The translations under genes were made by a program, and so were the position numbers. A stretch of 64,000 nt of DNA from Methylovulum sp. (GTDB lineage: Bacteria; Pseudomonadota; Gammaproteobacteria; Methylococcales; Methylomonadaceae): the NCBI GenBank assembly GCA_028712695.1, contig JAQTQZ010000008.1, positions 58,224-122,223 on the forward strand, in the 5' to 3' direction. This document shows, piece after piece, positions 11,457 through 19,468 of the stretch (positions are counted from its first letter, which is position 1; the number at the start of each line of letters is the position of its first letter). The notes beneath the pieces are model-generated. The model made no database searches, had not been told where the DNA came from, and saw only the letters and a program-made list of their open reading frames with translations.

Positions 11457-11786
11457 ATGAACAAAAAAAACTTATCCCTGACTTTAGGTACTGCATTGGT
11501 TTCAACATTGATGAGCGCGGCACCTGCCATCCAAGCCGGTGAAAACCCATTTGCAATGTCAAGCGTCAATACTGCGCAACACGTAGCGGCGGCTGACGAA
11601 AAAATGAACGAAGGCGGATGCAGCGGCAGCAAACTGAAAGAAGGCAAATGCGGCGAAGGCAAGTGCGGTGCCAACAAAATGAAAGACATGAAAGGTGTGG
11701 AAGGCGGTTGCAGCGGAAAAATGCCAGAAGGTGGCTGTAGCGGTAAGATGCCAGAAGGCGGTTGCAGCGGCAAAGTAGCCGAATAA
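11457..11786 (+). CDS. Multi-Cys RiPP precursor peptide (bufferin/oxazolin HvfA-like)
   Basis: Signal-like N-terminus MNKKNLSLTLGTALVSTLMSAAPAIQA, then NEGGCSGSKLKEGKCGEGKCGANKMKDMKGVEGGCSGKMPEGGCSGKMPEGGCSGKVAE; immediately upstream of DUF692 and DUF2063 genes. Confidence 0.85.
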   Translation: MNKKNLSLTLGTALVSTLMSAAPAIQAGENPFAMSSVNTAQHVAAADEKMNEGGCSGSKLKEGKCGEGKCGANKMKDMKGVEGGCSGKMPEGGCSGKMPEGGCSGKVAE

Positions 11787-11802
11787 GCTGGAGCGGCAGC
11801 CG

Positions 11803-12675
11803 ATGACTACAACCCATCCTTTCGGCCTGATCGGTGCCGGTTTAGGTTTGCGGCGCGCGTTGTTGCCCGCGTTGCAAACAAGCGTACCGGACAGTATCAA
11901 CTTTTTTGAAGTGTCACCGGAAAATTGGGTCGGTGTCGGCGGCCATCTAGGCAAGCTGTTCCGTAGTCTGACCGAGCGCCATCGTTTCGTGGCGCACGGT
12001 TTGGCGCTGTCGTTGGGCGGCCCTGCGCCGCTGGACACCGCATTTTTACGCGAACTAAAACAGTTTCTCGATTATCACGATTTTGCTTTGTACACCGAGC
12101 ACTTGAGTTTTTGCAGCGATGAAGGGCATTTTTATGACTTATACCCGATTCCATTTACTGAGCAGGCGGTCAAGCATGTCGCCGGTCGCCTCCGTCGGGC
12201 ACAAGATATTCTGGAACGTCCCATTGCTTTGGAGAACGCATCTTACTATGTCCAGCCGCCGCAGGCGGAAATGGACGAGCTGAATTTCATCAACGCCGTA
12301 TTGAGCGAAGCCGATTGCCACCTGCATCTGGATGTCAACAACATCTACGTCAACAGTGTCAATCACGGTTACGACCCGGTTAACTTTTTACGCGGGTTGC
12401 CCGGCGAGCGTATCGTGTACGGGCATGTCGCCGGCCACGACTTGGAGCCATCAGGGTTGATCATCGACACCCACGGCCAGAATACCATAGCGCCGGTGTG
12501 GGACTTGCTGGCTGAAGCCTACCGCTGCTTTGGGCTGTTTCCGACATTAGTGGAACGCGACAGCAACATCCCGCCACTCGCCGAATTACTGGTTGAAGTG
12601 GAACAGATCCACACCCTACAGCAGCATCATGTGGATTGCCTTGGCACACAAAACATCAGCGAGGCGGCGGCATGA
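11803..12675 (+). CDS. DUF692 multinuclear non-heme iron oxidative enzyme (MNIO; BufB/HvfB-like)
   Basis: GAGLGLRR, INFFEVSPENW, YTEHLSFCSDEG, IALENASYY, HLDVNNIYVNSVNHGYDP, VYGHVAGH, TLVERDSNIPPLAEL. Confidence 0.9.
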   Translation: MTTTHPFGLIGAGLGLRRALLPALQTSVPDSINFFEVSPENWVGVGGHLGKLFRSLTERHRFVAHGLALSLGGPAPLDTAFLRELKQFLDYHDFALYTEHLSFCSDEGHFYDLYPIPFTEQAVKHVAGRLRRAQDILERPIALENASYYVQPPQAEMDELNFINAVLSEADCHLHLDVNNIYVNSVNHGYDPVNFLRGLPGERIVYGHVAGHDLEPSGLIIDTHGQNTIAPVWDLLAEAYRCFGLFPTLVERDSNIPPLAELLVEVEQIHTLQQHHVDCLGTQNISEAAA

Positions 12676-13430
12676 ACAACCCACCAGCATTCCAACAAAT
12701 GCAACGGCAATTTTTGACTTATTTGCGTCAGCCGCAAACGGACAGTGCACCAGCAGGCTTCGCGCCCGAACGGTTAGCTGTTTATGCCGATCTGCTCTAC
12801 AACAAGTTTGACGAAAGCCTGGGCGCATGTTTTCCTGTCATACACAGCATTCTGGATAAGGATGGTTGGCGATCATTGTTATTGGATTTTATCGCCGGAC
12901 ATCGGTGCCTATCACCGTACTACCGGGAGATACCTGACGAATTTGTGCAGTATTTGCATCAGGAACGTAAGTGTCCCGATGACCTGCCGTTTCTGTCCGA
13001 ACTGGCGCATTTCGAATGGGTGGAATTGCAGCTATCAATCGCTGAAGCCGGGCCGGTGGCGTCCGAGCCGCTGGCCGAAACGCAATTACTATCCGGCGTA
13101 CCGGTGTTTGTGCCGGTCATACAATTGTTGCATTACCATTGGCCGGTACAAGACATTAGCGCCGCTTTCCAGCCCAAGGAAGCACCCGCGACTACGACCC
13201 ATATCCTCGGTTTCCGTGATAGCGACGACAATGTACGTTTTATCGCCCTAAATCAGGCCACGGCACAACTGATCATGTTGTTAAACAACGGCCTGACCGG
13301 ACAACAGGCCTTGCAGTCGATGAAAGGTGAACTAACCGATACGCAATTTTTTGAATTAACCCTATTCGGTCAAGGCATTTTGGCCGACTTGCATCAGCAT
13401 GGTGCGATTGTCAATGTCCTCCCCGCATAA
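12672..13430 (+). CDS. DUF2063-type DNA-binding-like MNIO partner protein (BufC/HvfC-like)
   Basis: ERLAVYADLLYNKFDESLGACFPVIHSIL, PYYREIPDEFVQYL; ATG overlaps the MNIO stop. Confidence 0.87.
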   Translation: MNNPPAFQQMQRQFLTYLRQPQTDSAPAGFAPERLAVYADLLYNKFDESLGACFPVIHSILDKDGWRSLLLDFIAGHRCLSPYYREIPDEFVQYLHQERKCPDDLPFLSELAHFEWVELQLSIAEAGPVASEPLAETQLLSGVPVFVPVIQLLHYHWPVQDISAAFQPKEAPATTTHILGFRDSDDNVRFIALNQATAQLIMLLNNGLTGQQALQSMKGELTDTQFFELTLFGQGILADLHQHGAIVNVLPA

Positions 13431-13447
13431 ACTTTGGAACCTGTCCC

Positions 13448-13993
13448 ATGAATGACTCCGCCACATCCCATCACGATGATTGCTCCGCTTGCATGCTTTC
13501 ATCGCGCATCCAACAGATAGGCGATATGCCCGGCAAACTTTCCCGCTGGTTCGACGACAACGCCGCCAGCTTAGCTCCGGTTTTTATACGCTTGCTGCTA
13601 GCCTATGAATTTGGCGAGGCGGGTCTGGAAAAACTCCATGGCGACAACTTTTTTGCCGATTTGACTTTCCCGTTCCCCTTCAATTTACTGCCCGCCGATT
13701 TCAATTGGAACTTATCCATGGGATTGGAAATTATTGCCCCTATCGCATTGGTTTTGGGCGTGATGACCCGTTTTTTCAGCGTGGCATTGATGGTGTTGAC
13801 TGTAGTGGCGATTGCCGCTGTGCATTGGCCTGCCGAATGGCACAGCCTGGGCGAATTGTGGAAAGGCTATGCCATCACCAATGAAGGCTACGGTAATTTC
13901 AAATTGCCGCTGATGTATTTGTTAATGTTGACAACATTGATGTTCAGCGGCGCGGGGCGATTAAGCGTTGACGGCTGGTTATCCAAGAGTTAA
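13448..13993 (+). CDS. DoxX-family membrane protein (HvfD-like)
   Basis: APVFIRLLLAYEFGEAGLEKLHGDNFFADLTFPFPFNLLP; multiple TM segments; typical terminal gene of MNIO clusters. Confidence 0.82.
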   Translation: MNDSATSHHDDCSACMLSSRIQQIGDMPGKLSRWFDDNAASLAPVFIRLLLAYEFGEAGLEKLHGDNFFADLTFPFPFNLLPADFNWNLSMGLEIIAPIALVLGVMTRFFSVALMVLTVVAIAAVHWPAEWHSLGELWKGYAITNEGYGNFKLPLMYLLMLTTLMFSGAGRLSVDGWLSKS

Positions 13994-13995
13994 GC

Positions 13996-14976
13996 ATGCA
14001 CGACACTAAACCCCTACTAGCCCACAGCGATTTTCCGGCCATTTTCCGCAAGCCGCTGGAAATCCTGCAAATCAACCTCGGTTATTTATGTAATCTCAGT
14101 TGTGTGCATTGCCACGTTAACGCCGGCCCGAAACGCACCGAATCGATGAGCCGGGAAACCATTGCGCACGTTTTGGCACTGGCTGATGCCGCCAATATCC
14201 ACACGCTGGATCTGACTGGCGGCGCACCGGAAATGCACCCTGATTTCCGTTATCTGGTGCGGACAGCACGCGACCGGGGTATCGACGTCATTGACCGTTG
14301 CAATTTGACCATTCTCGAAGCCCCAGGCTATGAGGGGCTAGGCGAGTTTCTAGCGGCGCAACAGGTAGAAATTGTCGCGTCATTGCCTTGTTATTTAGAA
14401 GAAAATGTCGATAAACAGCGCGGCAAGGGCGTATTCAAGGATAGCCTAAGCGCTTTGCAACGTCTCAACCGGTTAGGCTACGGTCAGCCAAACAGCGGAC
14501 TGAAGCTTAATCTGGTTTATAACCCGCAAGGTGCGGTGTTGCCGCCCGACCAGCACAATCTGGAACAGGCGTATAAACAACACCTCGAACAACACTACGG
14601 CATCGTTTTCAACCGCCTATTTGCCGTCGCCAACATGCCGATCCAGCGGTTCGGCAGCACGTTGGTCAGCCAGGGCTGCTTTGATACTTATCTGAACTTA
14701 CTGAAAGACAGCTTTCGCGCCGAGAACCTCGACAACTTGATGTGCCTGGACACCCTCAGCATCGACTGGCAAGGCTATGTCTACGATTGCGATTTCAACC
14801 AGATGCTGGCACTGCCGCTGAGAGCGGTTGCCAAACCCCAAGTGCATGTCGGTGACTTGAATTTGGATTTGTTAAACAACGCACCGGTCGCCACTGCCGC
14901 CCATTGCTACGGCTGCACCGCCGGACAAGGCAGCAGTTGTGGCGGTGCACTGGATGCCACCCGCGTCGATTGTTGA
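13996..14976 (+). CDS. arsS: Arsenosugar biosynthesis-type radical SAM protein (ArsS-like)
   Basis: INLGYLCNLSCVHCHVNAGPKR (CxxxCxxC), LDLTGGAPEMHPDFRYLV, C-terminal HCYGCTAGQGSSCGGAL. Confidence 0.85.
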   Translation: MHDTKPLLAHSDFPAIFRKPLEILQINLGYLCNLSCVHCHVNAGPKRTESMSRETIAHVLALADAANIHTLDLTGGAPEMHPDFRYLVRTARDRGIDVIDRCNLTILEAPGYEGLGEFLAAQQVEIVASLPCYLEENVDKQRGKGVFKDSLSALQRLNRLGYGQPNSGLKLNLVYNPQGAVLPPDQHNLEQAYKQHLEQHYGIVFNRLFAVANMPIQRFGSTLVSQGCFDTYLNLLKDSFRAENLDNLMCLDTLSIDWQGYVYDCDFNQMLALPLRAVAKPQVHVGDLNLDLLNNAPVATAAHCYGCTAGQGSSCGGALDATRVDC

Positions 14977-15278
14977 AATTCTCTGCCGCAATAACCTGAG
15001 AGCATGTTTTATTAAAGGGCACCAAAACCAATATCAATTACGGCTGGATGGTCAATAGCAGCCGTTAGGCATGCAGTAACGTGTAAAGCAGACCTAGAGC
15101 CGCCCTACTTACAAGCCAAGGCTTGCACCCCATCCCCACCGGTTAACCCACTACTTATTAACGTGCCCCGACGCAATACGTCGGGCCATTAAGTCCGTTG
15201 CGTTGTGCTTGATGCGCCTCGCCCTATTTTGGGCGGGGGACAAACTCGTCTATGGGTATCTCTTTTAGCTGAGCGATT

Positions 15279-15307
15279 TGTAAGGAAAGATTCGGTAACG
15301 CGACTAA
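15279..15307 (+). promoter_or_regulatory. Candidate ECF-sigma promoter (second copy)
   Basis: TGTAAGGAA-N13-CGACTAA; identical element spacing to 11367-11395; 31 nt upstream of the small ORF at 15338. Confidence 0.55.
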
Positions 15308-15337
15308 AATGTGTACTAACCTTAACGGAAATTTAAC

Positions 15338-15421
15338 ATGTCCAATCAAACAGTCACGATCAAAAATACCGGCACTGCCGGTTCACCCATTTGCTTAACC
15401 GCTGTCGGGAGCAAGGTATGA
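15338..15421 (+). CDS. Candidate 27-aa small ORF, translationally coupled to the next gene
   Basis: MSNQTVTIKNTGTAGSPICLTAVGSKV*, stop overlaps downstream ATG as ATGA; lies directly downstream of the candidate promoter. Confidence 0.4.
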   Translation: MSNQTVTIKNTGTAGSPICLTAVGSKV

Positions 15422-17565
15422 AAACATCCAGAATCGTTTTGTTAGTGCTGATTGCGGTATTGGTCGTGGTGTTTTTTGCGTTCGACCTGCAACAGTATCT
15501 GACGTTGGAAAGCTTAAAATCTCAGCAGGCCGCGATAAATGGCTATCGCCTGCAACACCCGACATTGGCTATCCTGTCGTATGCCGTGCTGTATGTCGCT
15601 GTGACGGGTCTGTCATTGCCCGGTGCAGCCGTGATGACGCTGGCTGGTGGTGCGGTGTTTGGCCTGTTTTGGGGAACCCTCATCGTGTCGTTTGCATCAA
15701 GCATAGGGGCGACCTTAGCTTTTCTGGCGGCGCGGTTCTTGTTGCGCGATTGGGTTAAAGCGAAATTCAGTACGCGCTTGCAGGCTATTGATGAAGGCGT
15801 GAATCGTGAGGGTGGTTTTTATTTGTTTACCTTGCGCCTGGTGCCAGTGTTTCCCTTTTTTATGATCAATCTGGCGATGGGATTGACCCCGATCACAGTC
15901 AGGACGTTTTATTGGGTCAGCCAGATAGGCATGTTGGCGGGCACTGTCGTCTATGTGAATGCAGGCACCCAGTTAGCAAAAATCGATTCGTTGTCCGGTA
16001 TTTTGTCGCCTGCATTAATAGGCTCGTTTGCCTTGCTGGGCGTGTTCCCGCTGTTAGCCAAAAAACTGCTCGACATGGACAAGCAACGCAAAGTTTATGC
16101 GCGTTGGACTAAGCCTGCGCACTTCGATAACAATCTGGTGGTCATTGGTGCCGGTGCAGGCGGTTTGGTCACGGCCTATATCGCTGCCGCCGTGCAGGCG
16201 AAAGTCACCTTGATCGAGAAACATAAAATGGGCGGGGATTGCCTGAATACCGGCTGTGTGCCGTCCAAGGCGCTGATTCGGTCAGCCAAGTTTTTGTCGC
16301 ATATCAAACGCGCCCAAGAATTTGGCATCAAACAAGCCGCCGCCGATTTTGATTTCGCCGAAGTGATGGAACGGGTGCAACAGGTCATTAAAACTGTCGA
16401 ACCGCATGATTCTATCGAACGTTATACTGAGCTGGGCGTTGATGTCATTCAGGGCACGGCCAAAATTGTCTCGCCTTGGGAAGTCGAAGTGACTACGGCT
16501 GAGGGTGTCAAGACGCTCGTTACCCGCTCAATTGTCATCGCCGCTGGCGCCCGGCCTTTCGTACCGCCGATTCCGGGCATCGAACAGGCCGGTTATCTGA
16601 CTTCGGACACGGTCTGGAATCTGCGGGCGTTACCGGCGCGTCTGCTGGTCTTGGGTGGCGGCCCTATCGGTTGCGAGTTGGCGCAGACCTTCGCCCGCTT
16701 GGGCAGCCAGGTGACACAGGTGGAAATGGCGCCGCGCATCATGGTGCGTGAGGATGCGGACGTGTCGGCAGCGGTTATGGCGCGCTTTAGCCAAGAAGGC
16801 ATTGATGTGCGGGTCAACCATACCGCCAAGCAATTCGTCATCGAAAATGGCGAGAAAATCTTGCTGGCGGAATTCCAGGGGCAGACGGTCAGGATTGGCT
16901 TCGATCAAGTGCTGGTGGCTATCGGCCGCGCGGCGAATGTCGATGGTTATGGCGTTAAGGAATTGGGCATAGGATTGTCGCCTCGCAACACCATAGGCAC
17001 TAACGCCTTTCAGCAAACCAATTACCCCAATATTTTCGCGGTCGGCGATGTCGCAGGCCCCTATCAGTTTACCCATACCGCCGCACATCAGGCTTGGTAT
17101 GCGGCGGTCAACGCCTTGTTCGGCCAGTTTAAGAAATTCCGCACCGATTATTCGGTGATCCCCTGGGCCACCTTTACCGATCCGGAAGTCGCCAGGGTTG
17201 GCTTGAATGAACAGGATGCCAATGCCCAAGGCATTGCTTACGAAGTTTCAATTTATGGCATAGATGATCTGGATAGGGCGATTGCCGATAGTGAGGCGCA
17301 CGGTTTCGTCAAAGTGCTGACCCAGCCTGGCAAAGATAAAATCCTCGGCGTCACTATCGTCGGCGAACATGCTGGCGACTTGCTGGCCGAATTCGTGCTG
17401 GCGATGAAACACGGTCTCGGCCTGAATAAGATTTTGGGTACGATCCACACTTATCCGACCCTGGCCGAAGCCAACAAATATGCAGCCGGAGTCTGGAAAC
17501 GCGCCCATGCGCCGCAGAAATTATTGGCATGGGTGGGGCGCTTTCATTCTTGGCAACGTAATTGA
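15418..17565 (+). CDS. TVP38/TMEM64 membrane domain fused to mercuric-reductase-like FAD-dependent disulfide oxidoreductase
   Basis: N-terminal TM domain (YVAVTGLSLPGAAVMTLAGGAVFGLFWGT) followed by VIGAGAGGLVTAYIAAA, GGDCLNTGCVPSKALIRSAK, C-terminal dimerisation domain. Confidence 0.9.
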   Translation: MKTSRIVLLVLIAVLVVVFFAFDLQQYLTLESLKSQQAAINGYRLQHPTLAILSYAVLYVAVTGLSLPGAAVMTLAGGAVFGLFWGTLIVSFASSIGATLAFLAARFLLRDWVKAKFSTRLQAIDEGVNREGGFYLFTLRLVPVFPFFMINLAMGLTPITVRTFYWVSQIGMLAGTVVYVNAGTQLAKIDSLSGILSPALIGSFALLGVFPLLAKKLLDMDKQRKVYARWTKPAHFDNNLVVIGAGAGGLVTAYIAAAVQAKVTLIEKHKMGGDCLNTGCVPSKALIRSAKFLSHIKRAQEFGIKQAAADFDFAEVMERVQQVIKTVEPHDSIERYTELGVDVIQGTAKIVSPWEVEVTTAEGVKTLVTRSIVIAAGARPFVPPIPGIEQAGYLTSDTVWNLRALPARLLVLGGGPIGCELAQTFARLGSQVTQVEMAPRIMVREDADVSAAVMARFSQEGIDVRVNHTAKQFVIENGEKILLAEFQGQTVRIGFDQVLVAIGRAANVDGYGVKELGIGLSPRNTIGTNAFQQTNYPNIFAVGDVAGPYQFTHTAAHQAWYAAVNALFGQFKKFRTDYSVIPWATFTDPEVARVGLNEQDANAQGIAYEVSIYGIDDLDRAIADSEAHGFVKVLTQPGKDKILGVTIVGEHAGDLLAEFVLAMKHGLGLNKILGTIHTYPTLAEANKYAAGVWKRAHAPQKLLAWVGRFHSWQRN

Positions 17566-17601
17566 CAGAACCGTACCGTATAAACTGGATCGCTGAACAT
17601 C

Positions 17602-18531
17602 TTGAATATGAACATCCGCAATATAGACCTCAATCTGTTACATGTTTTTGTCACCGTATATAAATTTAAAAGCATTACCCTGGCTGCGGAAGAATTGCAT
17701 CTTTCGCAACCTGCGGTCAGTAATGCCATCAAACGGTTAAACAGTGTCTTAAAGACAACGCTTTTTATTAAAAATAGCCGCTACATTGAGCCCACCCATC
17801 AAGCGGATGCGTTGTATGTCGATGTTAAATGTTGTTTGGACAGAATAGAGTCCGCTATCGCGGAACAGAGTGATTTTGATCCGGAAATATCCGACCGCAC
17901 TTTCCATATTGCAACCACAAACTACGGCGAGATCCTTTTTTTTACCGTACTCATCCCTTATCTTCAGCGTCATGCCCCTAACATAAAAATCATCAAAGCG
18001 CCGCTGACCGATGATTTCAGCCAAAGCCTACGGAACGGGCAAATAGATTGTTGTTTGTTTTATGATCATGCTATCGATAACGGCATACAAAAAGAATTTT
18101 TGTGTTCAGATCCGTTGGTATTGGTCACCGGCCTCCAACATGCCTCACTGCCGGATGAATTGACGTTCGATGACATGGCAGAGCTTGACTTCATTAGTTT
18201 TAATAATGAATACGACGACTTTAATTTGGTGTTTTCCTCCTTTAAACACACCGCCCATTTTCCTGTTCCACGCTTTAGGGTGGCGACTATGTGGACTGCT
18301 TTTTTTATTGTTTCCACCTCGGAGTTGGTGCTTGTCACCCCGCTTTTATACGCAAAATTACTTGAAAAACACCTGCCGATTAAAATCCATACCCTCACTA
18401 ATGTTGAAAATATTGAGATGAACCTTTATTGGGGGGACTCTATGGCGCAAGATGCAGGCCATCAGTGGTTTAGGGCATTGATCAAAGAGCTATTCCTCAC
18501 AGACAAAAATCAACTGCGCAAAAAAAACTAG
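17602..18531 (+). CDS. LysR-family transcriptional regulator
   Basis: IRNIDLNLLHVFVTVYKFKSITLAAEELHLSQPAVSNAIKRLN. Confidence 0.93.
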   Translation: MNMNIRNIDLNLLHVFVTVYKFKSITLAAEELHLSQPAVSNAIKRLNSVLKTTLFIKNSRYIEPTHQADALYVDVKCCLDRIESAIAEQSDFDPEISDRTFHIATTNYGEILFFTVLIPYLQRHAPNIKIIKAPLTDDFSQSLRNGQIDCCLFYDHAIDNGIQKEFLCSDPLVLVTGLQHASLPDELTFDDMAELDFISFNNEYDDFNLVFSSFKHTAHFPVPRFRVATMWTAFFIVSTSELVLVTPLLYAKLLEKHLPIKIHTLTNVENIEMNLYWGDSMAQDAGHQWFRALIKELFLTDKNQLRKKN

Positions 18532-18678
18532 CTGGCAGCCGTCAACCAAAACAGTTGCAACTCAATTTTTACCCGATAGCGCTAAAGATTGCCGAACCGA
18601 CGTTTGGCCACACCCCGTATTTCACCTAAATAATCACCTTTTCTTGGTTTGCGCCCTAGCGCAGCCTTATCCTTATCG

Positions 18679-18785
18679 GTAGTGGGTTAAATCTGGTGGC
18701 TGGAGTACAAGCCTAGGCTTGTACAGGCGCAAACCTAGGTTTGCACTCCACATTACGAACTAAAATTACAGATTTAACCTACTAC
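18679..18785. repeat. Composite palindromic repeat (nested inverted repeats)
   Basis: Outer arms GTAGTGGGTTAAATCTG / CAGATTTAACCTACTAC enclose GTACAAGCCTAGGCTTGTAC (18705-18724) and GCAAACCTAGGTTTGC (18729-18744). Confidence 0.85.
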
Positions 18786-19468
18786 CTCCTTATCTTTAGG
18801 CTAAGTTTTTGCCCCGTGGCCTAACTACGAAGCCCTCCTAGATCCTGTTACAAATCGGCGTTTTTACAAAAATAGCTGGATACAAGTTGCTTAAATAGAC
18901 AATCAGCACGCCACCGCGAAAACTTTTTGAAAATACCTTGCTTCTATTGCGGCTATTGATCCAAATGACCCATAAAACAGCTGCGCTATTTCCTTATAAA
19001 AATTAATGCAATAGGACTGGTTTTCGCTTTATGTGCAGTGATTCATTTATATTATGAATGAATATCATTCATCCTTATAAATTCCTAGCGTATTAAATCT
19101 GGTGTATAAAGTTCCCGGTTGACAGTAAAAAAACAGTGGACTGGGTCACATTTTTAAAAGAAATAAGCCTCAATACAGTTATGTCCTCCCTTTGATGGAC
19201 GCAACCGTCCCCTGATTATGTGTGATAACTCCCAGCGATTGAATCCTATGCCTGCGTAATGGAAGCGAGGGGATGCTTTGGCTGTGGAATTTGCGCGTAA
19301 TTTAGGGCGTTAGGTTCAATGGTAAAACGCAATCTTTGTCATTAGTGGTTTCTTGCGATGATCCAGTAAACCCTCTGCGAATCGGTGTCAACTTGATGAA
19401 AATTTTAGCCAGAATCAGCTCAACCGATTATTGAAACGTGTTTTTAAGATAATTTGAGGAAGGAAAAG

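Noticed and set aside
11435-12038. Minus-strand ORFs over the RiPP precursor (Pro/Leu/Ser-repeat protein, Phe/Ala-rich protein)
   Set aside because: Mirror image of the repetitive precursor coding sequence; the forward frame has signal peptide, motif conservation and operon context.
15171-15192. GCCCCGACGCAATACGTCGGGCC hairpin as a riboswitch
   Set aside because: Short simple stem without further conserved structure; more likely a terminator after the ArsS gene.
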